A DNA stretch of 64,000 nt from assembly GCA_019638515.1 (NCBI GenBank), contig JAHBTS010000003.1:310001-374000 (forward strand), read 5' to 3'. Source of the DNA: Chitinophagales bacterium. Lineage in GTDB: Bacteria; Bacteroidota; Bacteroidia; Chitinophagales; LD1. Each line of letters starts with the position of its first letter. Positions within the stretch are counted from its first letter, which is position 1. The notes beneath the pieces were generated by a model, which saw nothing but the letters and a program-made list of their open reading frames with translations, was not told where the DNA came from and did no database searches. Made by a program: the position numbers and the translations under genes. Positions 32,501 to 36,100 of the stretch are shown one piece after another.

Positions 32501-32694
32501 CCTTTGTTTTCAATAAACTTAATATGGTTTGCAGCTTCGCGATAGGAGCGCTCTACCATTTCTTTTTTATCGGCACTTACATTTCCGCCTGCTGCCAACA
32601 TTTGAACTGCCGAAAACAGGAACACCGAAAGCAGCACTTTGGCTGCAACATTTGTTACCTTCATATTGATATGATGTAAATTTCTTAATCCCAT
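11578..32694 (-). CDS. Giant multi-Ig surface adhesin with type B (gliding-type) C-terminal sorting domain
   Basis: This 7,038-residue protein has a signal peptide. The ATG at 32664 (MKVTNVAAKVLL) gives the most typical leader; the upstream ATG at 32694 adds ten residues. Approximate layout: residues 50-300, an N-terminal domain with ENKGQWPEHV; 300-790, SBBP-type beta-propeller repeats (DVDAQGNIYTTG); 790-1500, Ig/PKD-like domains (YTWTGPNGF type); 1500-3500, cadherin-like Ig domains of the PPVANDD..TTPEDTPV...ND.DP type; 3500-5460, PKD-like domains (VTDANGCTATDSVTITV type); 5660-6940, more cadherin-like domains; 6950-7038, a type B CTD (PNAFSPNNDGVNDVF, FNRWGNEVW, PDGTYFYV). T9SS should export it to the cell surface as an adhesin or matrix protein like SprB. 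It is followed by its likely partners porP and ompA. Confidence 0.95.
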   Translation of the reverse strand: MGLRNLHHINMKVTNVAAKVLLSVFLFSAVQMLAAGGNVSADKKEMVERSYREAANHIKFIENKGQWPEHVLYRADVPGAQMLATPQGMLVGKYDIKSIEENAEWLEKEEAYKAGKITKEELGAEKFVRGHGWRFNFLGGSLASQASIDAKGLQPDYYNYLVGDGKSSATNVRNFNELLYKNVYPNIDVRYYTSAEGDFENDVIVRPGGNAAKVKLQIEGIEQLRIGDNGELLFNTTVGEISIPAPISFLMNAEGKRTPIDVKYQLAGKNEIAFIVPNYDNTQTLVIDPIVLRWATYISGGSSSDAHFHAIDVDAQGNIYTTGRYNGGLVTVGAFQTSNSGTDLFISKYTEPLTPGGAGSRVWQTYLGASGTDNPYALTLGLDGYIYIVGPQGGSLAKTYGTGFSAGSWTQRSGSNTSFIAKVHPNGTGAAVRTIGATSGDWNLQFFDVRVLPTTGNNFDLVVVGRTNQQSSGGSGDIPQATQPNGTNVTNTGHDNGYALRITSNLETLVWTKQYSSSGGNTDRFNICVIDNANNVIVGGLTRGTGGISYNNPSGQTSLTGSQDGWLMRLNASNGAALWSRYFYSASGTSSSILCMETNRTKSQFIIGGTSNGLANVNITAGAYQTAYQGNTDFFVASLPIAGNATTWGTYFGGNSTEVNMMGLNLDQNDDVYVLGYSYSKNIPTVDKPLQTNSYDGSNQDAIFFKLKGDGSSLLYSTYIGGTNNETDPIGQRGIKFSNCRIYLPITTYSTNFPLSQGTLTNTKTSGGSIGEPVLVSMANPPDLVGNTITGGGNQTITCGNAPSTITAGVPSFLIAGIQRNGSNQTNGTSGAYPSGLPVITSYQWQKSIDSAATWQDIPGATGQNYTPPAINVNGVTMYRRIINGDACNRASDTLAVVNIVVTPSVATPVTTSNGPRCVGDTLRLFANSATPGVTYAWSGPNGFSSALQNPIITNVTAAAAGTYTVTATATGSGCKSYAGSVTVVINAIPSAPTAGSNSPLCAGTTLNLTASGSGSATYAWTGPNGFSSSLQNPSIANVTTAAGGSYSVTQTVSGCKSPAASVFVTINSTPTPTSTTATPNPICIGNTVQFNTSSLSGATYTWTGPAGFTATVQNPTRVITNVNMAGYYVVRRTLNGCVSAPDSVYLTVDTKPVISSAVGSNPSTCGGSQGSITLSGLTSGVQYIVNYQRNGVSQSPVTLTANGSGQVTISGLNAGTYGNFVVTVSSTGCSSTGSPANVVLSDPSSPSAPTASSNSPVCSGDTIKLTASTISGATYSWSGPASFSSSLQNPVRVNADSSFIGTYTVVATVANCPSLPATVNVVVNKRPVLTTATGTHPTTCGGSQGTITLSGLVPGVQYTVNYHRLGVPQTPVTLTANGSGEVTITGLIAGNYGGFVVTVTSTGCSSLSSPADVRLDDPLKPVPPIVGSNSPVCYGDTLKISATLIPGVTYSWTGPGGFTATTQNIERALAQISMSGTYSVVVSINNCNSNPASVNVVVQGCAPIAVDDIYVSCLDTAILGNLLTNDINTTIYPISLTTPLIFGPFSGTVSPLNSNGAFRYQPPVNFNGIDSIAYRICNSGVPSLCDTAVAVFDYRCVALPPIARNDSFSGPQDQVLNGTTVLVNDNDPLNLPLTVNTTPVSNVSNGVLVLNSNGTFTYTPNTQFVGRDTFQYQVCNNGSPVLCDTAYVFINITPVNQPPHVPDTTVTTPEDVPITVCLPITDRDVAIESYSVNVCGNPVNGVIAVGPIVNNPLVPRLVCLNYKPNTNYRGTDSICLIICDNGSPILCDTAKIKINITPVNHPPVAVDDNYTTPESTPVSGNIRNNDSDIDAVYGDTLTVTQLTTPAHGTVTVNSNGVFTYQPDTLFYGVDSFTYSVCDKGIPAPVYCDTAVVRISVLHTNKPPHVPDTTVTTPQDTPVTVCLPITDRDVAIETYSVNICGNPANGIITTGPTVNNPLLPRTVCLTYQPNTNFRSTDSICLIICDNGSPILCDTAKITIVVTPVNHPPLAVNDSYTINEDDTLTANIRLNDSDPDPSDTLTITQLTPTQHGTVTVSNNGSIIYVPNPNYTGVDSFRYVACDKGQPAPVLCDTALVVINVLPINDKPEIPDTNVTTCEECPITVCLPITDPEISTQTHTAIICGNPVNGVITSPVVNNPLIPRTLCLTYTPNTNYNGVDSICVIVCDNGSPFLCDSSKITITVTPVNDPPVANDDNYTTPEDVPLTGNVRNNDTDPDLGDTLTITPLTPPVHGTVTVNTNGTFVYTPSTNYHGVDSFKYVACDKGVPAPVLCDTATAYITIVPKNDPPVAEDIELSVEEGESVGVNVGSLVSDPEGDPVTISYPSGFPSIPGVTFVVTGNGTFDVHTSAGTAPQTLSFPYQACDIANYPVTPLCDTATVTIHILPKDTVNDPPYANNDRASTKVNVPATNISVLANDGDPNNDPITVTSIVVNPKHGTAYINVDGTINYIPNNGFVGTDTLRYRICDNGTPNLCADALVIIDVTDEPLNVNDPPFAANDYYTTDEGVAVNGNVKLNDSDPNGDPLTVTTTPLQTVSHGTVSLNSNGTFTYVPDANFYGVDSFVYRVCDNGTPSLCDTATAYITIVPKNDPPVAEDIELSVEEGESVGVNVGSLVSDPEGDPVTISYPSGFPSIPGVTFVVTGNGTFDVHTSAGTAPQTLSFPYQACDIANYPVTPLCDTATVTIHILPKDTVNDPPYANNDRASTKVNVPATNISVLANDGDPNNDPITVTSIVVNPKHGTAYINVDGTINYIPNNGFVGTDTLRYRICDNGTPNLCADALVIIDVTDEPLNVNDPPFAANDYYTTDEGVAVNGNVKLNDSDPNGDPLTVTTTPLQTVSHGTVSLNSNGTFTYVPDANFYGVDSFVYRVCDNGTPSLCDTATAYITIVPKNDPPVAEDIELSVEEGESVGVNVGSLVSDPEGDPVTISYPSGFPSIPGVTFVVTGNGTFDVHTSAGTAPQTLSFPYQACDIANYPVTPLCDTATVTIHILPKDTVNDPPYANNDRASTKVNVPATNINVLANDGDPNNDSLTVSLVSQPNNGTATQNPDGTVNYIPNNGFVGIDTFVYRVCDDGVPSLCDTALVIIDVTDEPLNVNDPPFAANDYYTTDEGVAVNGNVKLNDSDPNGDPLTVTTTPLQTVSHGTVSLNSNGTFTYVPDANFYGVDSFVYRVCDNGTPSLCDTATAYITIVPKNDPPTADTVVVYTMENTPVPVNVSLATFDPESDPLSFSYGTPSVPGTTVQPTGNGAIIVFPPTNYTGVITVPYYVCDNALYPVTPLCDTSVIIVHVLPTGDTLVNHPPVANNDYESTIKNKPVVVNVLANDFDPDGDQLVVTIYSTPSNGTVVVNGDGTVTYNPNNNFVGSDTFYYQICDPYGTTLPRPLCDNAMVVVNIVGTPNPDPNNPPVAVDDLAFICSAETVVMDLLLNDSDPNGDAISFNGIITPPTKGVLNLVSNGVYKYIPSAGFTTGSDTFYYRICDNGVPSKCDTGRGIVFVRPTPVISASPSSLVICSGDSVNIAMSSSTAAIISWTATNGTSGTGDVATTLSNVGLNDIVVTYTFTSVSAAGGCEGNTVTVPVTVKPRPTVFVNPSANLVCDGEAVVIVMASNYSGATFNWVSNTGKSGSGLFIIDTLSNRGVIDSTVTYTITPQLNGCSGTPAVVNVVVKPLPVVTLTAVDDSVCNGEQVVINAVSNVAGTTYSWNNSLGQSGSFVPVMNTPLNGTNAPLNVTYTVNSFNGSCAGTPVQKTVTVFPPVAADAGADKTVVGCSGVTVSLGGRPTAFGTAPFTYQWNPAANLNDSTVANPIASGLVSTTVFTVTVTDAYGCTATDNAVITVTPNNLAAEAGNGGAYCFGPGGFVQLGGLPTAVGGQPGYSYTWLPTTGLFNPTSANPLAQPTGTTTYNVTVTDANGCTATDSVTITVYSAPTASIGNDTSICKGFSVQLNTTVAGGKPGYTYSWTPPTGLSGFTVPNPIATPNITTFYQVTVTDANGCSVIAGKQITVNEGPAADAGTSQDVYQCGGDSVQIGGIQSFATGVPPFTYKWTPSTGLSSDTILNPWVKGITANTTYVLVVTDSNGCTGTDNVLIRSLPNNLTARAGNGGNICAGSGGSIQLGGLPTASGGTPLYTYKWSPAVGLSDSTAPNPIAAPVATTTYYLTVTDAKGCSSVDSVTITINGSITVNAGRDTAICNGFPVVIGGNPTAAGGKTPYSYMWTPSISLSQNNVANPIATPATTTNYTVMVRDSNGCTGTATVTITVNQNPVAHAGADVTLVNCYADSVQLGGTPPASGGSGNYTYLWKPTVGLSDTSVGRPFVKGIAATSLYELLVTDANGCTSTDLVLVNVVPSTLTADAGTAKQYCRGSVSPVTLGGVPTASGGAPVYTYTWLPTTGIVGSSTIANPLALPDSTTTYYVTVTDAKGCSSVDSVVVTVNPLPFAFAGRDTAVCAGQPVALGSRNFGFTYAWSPSMYLSSTASSGPVATPLSTITYTVTVTNAQGCTSTSSVTINVRQNPVADAGADKSLVVCSSDSVQIGGSPAASGGAAPYSYLWTPSAGLSDSSISNPYVKNIGSTTTYTLNVTDSFGCTATDQVVVNTVSSGLVAEAGNNAAYCKGTGTQVTLGGQPTASGGVSPITYTWIPTTGLNLNNISNPVASPDTTTTYTLVITDAKGCQAIDTVRITVFENPVVHAGKDTTLCYNGCVQLGGTPTATGGRAPFSYAWSPTTSIVPINGANPVACPVQTTTYTLTVTDANSCKGTASVLVSIAPQLVANAGSNKAINPCPKDSVTIGGSPTASGGSGAYTYAWSNASFLSSASVANPVVKNLTQSTIFTVTVTDGLGCTAISTVTVQVVPSTLQANAGTDTTICYGTANSILIGGNPTAVGGVSPYVYAWLPAAGLSNTTVANPMASPSQSTTYNVLITDAKGCTATDSVRVNVNAPISVAMGADTSVCAGDTVRLGNTTTVSGGTAPYVYTWQPTISMVNAASANPSVFPTTTTTYTLTVTDARGCTGTGAQVVNVNAKPIADAGQDKSIVNCAGASVVIGGSPAASGGSGSYTYVWQPTAGLSDSTIGNPTVSGISTTQTYTLLVTDVKGCTATDNVLVAVTPSSLVAEAGNATSICTGDTAGIRLGGTPTAAGGTPVYSYNWQPAIGLSSAADANPIAKPLATTVYYVTVTDANGCIAVDSVTITVSQKPFADAGLDTSVCNGFAVRLGANPTATSGVAPYTYSWSPVLGNVPNPVVTPIASTVYGLTVTDALGCSSTSFVTVTVRSNPVADAGTDKNLVACSADSVVLGGSPAASNGNPPYTYSWLPSGDSVANPVVKNLGASTDFVLTVTDQFGCTATDIVRVNVSQSTLQVDAGNGGSYCAGTNGSVLLGGMPTAQGGVYPYTYQWVGANLSSTTSANPLASPLQTTTYTVIVTDANGCSGSGTVTVVVHPKPVVDFVLNSSYCVSTQTIPLVGTPTGGVFSGAGVVGNSFSTVLTGSGTFSITYTYSDSLGCTNSITKPIVITPLPIVSLSNDNTEYCNNANAVTLVASPVGGKFYGAGVDSITGVFTPANATIGNNIITYVYTDQNGCSNSAVSTIKVKQAPTVSITADKDSICRGNTVALSATYSPDVFNIQWYDVNGTFLISGLTPITVTPSRMDHGYVAVAINTPNACTATDTVFIHVNQPPVAMVDTMETCEDQEVFAMLTDNDTDLEGDQMVVSIVAQPSNGSVTVVNNNGFVRYAPQPNFNGVDSFIYAVCNVECAKDCDTAMVFVNICSVNDTPTIPIVVDSIPEDSLIVICPAVFDADTDNLVVTAYACGAIHGTITRISDTCFQYTPTPNWHGIDTFCTVVCDDKGACDSNIVIITVTPRNEPPVADTIYVSTKKDTPIPVNVAAATYDPNGDPLNYGYGTPSVTGTGVTVTTNGGIVVTPPAGFTGTITIPYYVCDNAAYPVTPLCDTSIIIVTVVDTGSVNNPPVANNDYASTPKDVSVNVNVFANDFDPDNDPITVVGIIDAPNHGVINGVNNTTGVVGYQPNPGYEGCDTFTYVITDSKGGFDTADVVICIIDNPSYTNNPPVAVNDYSTTEKGTPVVIPVLNNDSDPDGNTVTVQPGLPCAPLRGTATVNQNGTITYTPGATANALQPDTFCYAICDNGNPSLCDTAVVVVTIPNSVVAVDDDTVAGLNNPVTVDIFGNDYDPESDSFCLEQIIAQPLFGSLSYTYINGDSCRPLVTYTPDSNFVGTDGFCYSIKDEWGAVDTACVTITTFVCIPPQVIGDSVFMYQDTDTLIDVLANDINYNVPLNVTMEQTSLHGGTVQVIGNKVYYQPAPGFFGNDYLIYRGSGICGSDTAYISITIFPNCSPVNAFNDYGLTLVNTPISVSVLVNDDNPNPNVLNASLISGPKHGTVALVNNVVTYTPNANFTGLDTMKYLACTRCGSETFCDSALVIIQVDTTMCPPPVANDDVIAVGYNCDGTFDVTGNDINFIGTSFTIIDSTTLGTLGYSRSGQIMYTPGGQSTIGKTDTFTYQVCNDCGVCDTGTVVIKITGFPCNGTYPVATPDTFKVCMNTVATLDPLANDYDPDGGTLALDTFSYTGSGFAVRANGKYIRYVPATNFLGTDYIFYTVCDDGTPKLCQSVGAVIVVDSCVNHPPVTNPTVIVDTTYENIPNTTCVNVSDPDGDSVHVTGSYGAVHGTITFSGTTNCFEYTPNTGYVGNDTFQVVVCDNSPYGTLCDTVTVIYTVLPIPDGQNPPVAVVDVAATDTSKPVVINIILNDYDNDGDSIAICTAPLAQPSNGTVTNNNDGTVTYTPNAGFVGVDTFTYILCDNGTPSLSDTGLVVVYVGVKPTPEARDIACDSVVTANSTLVVVNVLANDSIPYANDTIVTIAVRPLNGSVAVNGDNTVNYVPNDGFAGLDNFTYSVCVVVGNAIACDTASVCVTVIDTTVDCTFPNAFSPNNDGVNDVFDINCNPQYPQAKLRVFNRWGNEVWFSEGHYQNDWKGTNKENKDLPDGTYFYVYEYSDGTNRKEARFVVINR
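11581..11848 (-). other. Type B T9SS C-terminal domain (CHU_C / gliding-type) of the giant adhesin
   Basis: Residues ~6950-7038 begin with CTFPNAFSPNNDGVND and contain LRVFNRWGNEVWF, a Y..DWKGT segment and LPDGTYFYVYEY, ending in VVINR. These are the signature positions of the gliding-motility-associated C-terminal domain family. Type B domains are recognised by the T9SS but, unlike type A tails, rely on a PorP/SprF-type partner, which is encoded next door. Confidence 0.93.
16330..21385 (-). repeat. Diverged three-domain super-repeat of PKD-like domains (about 255 residues per unit)
   Basis: Inside the giant gene (residues ~3770-5455), three PKD-like domain types alternate in fixed order. 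Type 1 opens like ADAGADK...C..DSVQIGG. Type 2 opens like AEAGNGG.YC.G. Type 3 opens like AGRDT.ICNG. The type 1 domain recurs near 21365, 20610, 19840, 19095, 18330, 17565 and 16815, which is a period of about 745-768 bp. Six full units plus two extra domains are visible, about 20 domains in all. Units are similar but clearly diverged at the DNA level. Confidence 0.8.
23051..25774 (-). repeat. Three tandem copies of a 909-bp coding repeat, two apparently identical
   Basis: Inside the giant gene (residues ~2307-3214), a 303-residue block of three Ig-like domains occurs three times: 24866-25774, 23957-24865 and 23051-23956. The first two show no difference when compared by eye over their full length, and identity at a 909-bp offset continues into the third copy to about 23690. 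The third copy is 906 bp long and has a different middle domain (about 23370-23640) plus a few single-base changes. Confidence 0.9.
28800..29240 (-). other. Patch of different codon choice inside the giant adhesin gene
   Basis: In this ~440-bp stretch (residues ~1150-1300) the sense strand uses AGC/AGT for nearly every serine and many GGC/ACG codons. The paralogous two-domain block at about 28440-28790 encodes nearly the same protein but uses different synonymous codons. This suggests that the patch has a separate history from the flanking domains. Confidence 0.5.
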
Positions 32695-33133
32695 AAACTA
32701 AAAACTAAAGATTTTAGTGATATAAAACCCACCCAATAAATGCAAAACTGAAACCTGATTGTTTTTCAGATACATTGAGTCACACATAGTAATGGTATGC
32801 CAAAAACTGTATGTATAATAGTTCTTCAAAGATTGGATGGTTTTAAAAATTGACTATCTGTATGTTATATAAAATCAATTTAACGATTTAACTATAAAAC
32901 ATACCTTTAGTCAATTTGGGGCAAATATAATGGCTAATTTGAGGCTTCCCAATCTTTTTTTTAAAAATAGATATGCCTTTTTAAAATATGAATTTTATCC
33001 CATGCCGCACTAATACACAAGAAAAAAAAGCCCCTGCACATAAATTTGCACAGTTTACGTAATCCACATCAATAATTAAAAATGGAAACTTTTAATTAAA
33101 AGTAAGTGATAGTGCGATTAAAATATGGCAGAT
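32695..33133. other. AT-rich intergenic leader upstream of the giant adhesin
   Basis: This 439-bp gap separates the end of porU2 from the start of the adhesin gene. It contains the promoter candidate at 32922-32952, a run of eight T on the minus strand near 33020-33030, and a weak all-AT inverted repeat (33073-33081 with 33090-33098). I see no convincing coding frame or RNA gene. Confidence 0.5.
32922..32952 (-). promoter_or_regulatory. Bacteroidota-type promoter candidate for the giant adhesin operon
   Basis: On the minus strand, TTG (32952-32950), a 20-bp spacer and TATATTTG (32929-32922) match the Bacteroidota -33 TTG / -7 TAnnTTTG consensus. Transcription would start near 32916, giving an unusually long 5' leader of about 220-250 nt before the ATG. 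This is motif evidence only. Confidence 0.5.
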
Positions 33134-36100
33134 CTATCTAATCATTACCATTTTCCCAAAACCTTTTTTAAAGTATTTATCGAAACTTTCGCTGCGGTGC
33201 TCCACAGTTTCGCTATTCATTTTGGTAACTACACGATAAAAATAAACGCCATTGGCAAGTAAGTCGCCATATTGATCTCTTCCATCCCAAGCATACTCGG
33301 TAATATTGTTTCCTATGCGTATAGGGCCAAGTTCTGCACGGCTAATTTCTTTTACTACCGTACCTTTTATGGTCATAATTTGAATTTTCATGTAATCGGG
33401 AATTTCGCTACCGGTAAGCGTAAACACAAATTTGGTAGAAGTGGTAAACGGATTGGGGTAGTTTAGTACGTTGGTAATGGTAGATTTGGTAATTACTTCA
33501 AAATCGGTTTTGTAATCATATAGAATATTACCCTCATAACGTTGCGGACTACTGCTGCTTTGGTTACCGCTTTTATCGCGATCGCTTATGTATAACTCAT
33601 ACTTTCCATCTACGGTAAAAATAGGCTTCAACTCTACCTTTGCCACATTGTCTTTTGCAAGGTTATTGGCATTTGCCGGGTAAAAAGTCATTATATTATT
33701 GTCGTAAGAAAATTTTCGGGGAGTGGTTTCGTTGGGGTATTTTATATACACATTTAATAGTGCGGTATCGTCTAATGCCAAAAATTTATTTTCATCTTTT
33801 AGGTTGATAAGAATATTGGGCTTGGCAGAAACTATTTCTCCACTCACAATATGCCTGCCATCGAAAGTTACATCTAATAGCGGATTGATGTTGTCGCCTC
33901 CGGTAGTAAAACTTATTTCGGCAATATTATTAAAATGATACTGCTCTAACTGGTGTTGCGTGCCCAGCGGGTTGGTTTCTATATAAATTCTATTGATGCC
34001 TTGGTAGTTATTTCCATTGATGGGCGTATTCAATTTTAGTATCATGGTTTGGTAGCCACGCAACGAATCTTGTTTTACAAAATAGGTATTGGGCGTTAAT
34101 TGGGCATCGCGAATAATATATTTGGTAAGCAAACTATCCATTGGATGCTCGGTTACGTTTTCTACTGCAATTTCGAGATTTAAATTGCTGCCTAAAAACA
34201 AACTATCTGTAAACACAAAGTGGGCGGCAGGATTTAGCGCAGCTTCGGGCACATCTTTATAGAGTACACGCCAATAGCGCATTTGCATAGGAGTGCGCTC
34301 CACCATATCGTGCGCCTTTAATTCTAATTGCAGGTAAGGATATACCGCTGCGTCAATATTCTGAATATAGTTATCGGGCGCTGTGGTTTTAAGCAGCAGT
34401 ACTTTTTGGTTGGCCTGGTTTATACCATAAATACTCACAGTGTCTTCATCTTGCGAAGGTATTTCCAAACTATTTTTCTGCCAGTGAAAACTGCCCCATT
34501 CGCGGGCAGGACCAATAACTGTAGAGGTCATAAACCCTTCGTACCAAGTACCAATAAAGTTTGCAGAAGCCGATACGGTTGTAGTGGAAGGTGCGCTACC
34601 CAATTTGCTGGTAGATGGGTAACTAAAATTCCCTTTTTGAGTGAAATAGATATACGGTGCATTGGCTGCACCATTTTTCAACTGCTGGAAAGTGGCTGCA
34701 CCTAATTTATTTACCAAAGCGTTTACCAACACGGTATCCCATGTAGTGTAATTAGGTGCTTGGTAGTTGATGGTGTACACTAATACATAATATCCATTGG
34801 GAATGGAGTCTATAAAATCGCTTATTACTTGCGCCCATGTTTTGTTGGTAAAAACAGGGTGCATGGCATTATTTGTTTTAAAATCGAAGCCATATTGTTC
34901 GGCATCATAACCCGGCTGAATGTGTACGTTTCCAAACCTAGGTGCATACAAAGAAGGACCATAGTTTATACTCGACCAAGCTTTACCCGAAGCACTATCT
35001 ATTACTGCAAAAACCAAACCGTTTACATAACCTGCTTTGTTTATAAAACGCCCATTGTGCATGAGTACGCCATTGTAATACCAATTTACTGCCATTGGGT
35101 CGCCACCACCTGCGTGTACATCTATTTGATTGCTTGTTTTTTGGAAACGAAAAACTCTATCGCTACCATAATTCAACAAATTAAAATTATCCTTTTTATA
35201 TTGGTAATAATGGCTTTGGTTCCAACCGGGATATTCATCCTTTAAATAAATGAATGAACTGTAATGCCAGTTCTTTCCTGTACCACCACTATCTATTCCC
35301 ACACGCCAATAATACACTACACTATCTTCCATAGTAATAGCCGGTGTAAATTTTACCACCCCGCCTTTTTGCGAAACCACTCCCGAAACCAACTTTGATG
35401 AATTGAATAATTCTGTTGTATCTATTTCAAATCTATACGAACGGTATGGTGCAAACGGATTTACGGTAGATGCTTTTAGTATAACTCCTTGTTTGGGAAC
35501 TATAGCAAATTCATAAGGATAAATCGGAATTATATCATCGCTTTGAATATTGGTAACAATTGCGCCCAAAGGAATGCGGTTATTTAGCTCCGCCATTTCG
35601 TTTACCAACTCTTCGCTTTCAATAAATGCGCCAAACTCATTGGCTCCATAGCCAATATAGCTGTTGCCATACGGAATTAAAGTTGGCACTTTAAACGTTA
35701 CCGTATCCTTAAAGTAATTATTTGAAAGCGATTGGTGGTAAGTTAAATCTATGAAGTTAGAAGGATTTTGCGGATCGCGCACTCTGCGATATAGGGTAGC
35801 ACGAATGGTATTGGGAAGTGCTTTCCCTAAATTGGTTACAATCAATTTAGCCTCGAAAGTATCGGCAGCCGCAGTAATGTTGGCAGGGTTAAAATACAGT
35901 GAAGAATTATCTATGGCATAATCCGGCTTGGCATATTGGTTGATGGAAACAGCAGGGTCGCCATGCAAAGTAAATTCATAAGCAACCATCATTGTAAAGT
36001 TATCGCCCGCACAGCAAGCATCTAAATCGAACATGCTTTGTTGAATGATATTACCAAAAGGCTTGGTATAGTTAGCTTTGGCCAAATTGGCATATACGCG

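Noticed and set aside
11578-32694. CRISPR-like or satellite repeats
   Set aside because: The repeats are long, in frame and encode Ig-like domains. There are no short repeats with unique spacers.
33073-33098. Inverted repeat as porU2 terminator
   Set aside because: The stem is all A-T, with no GC core, and would be too weak. The nearby T-run on the minus strand lacks a stable stem.
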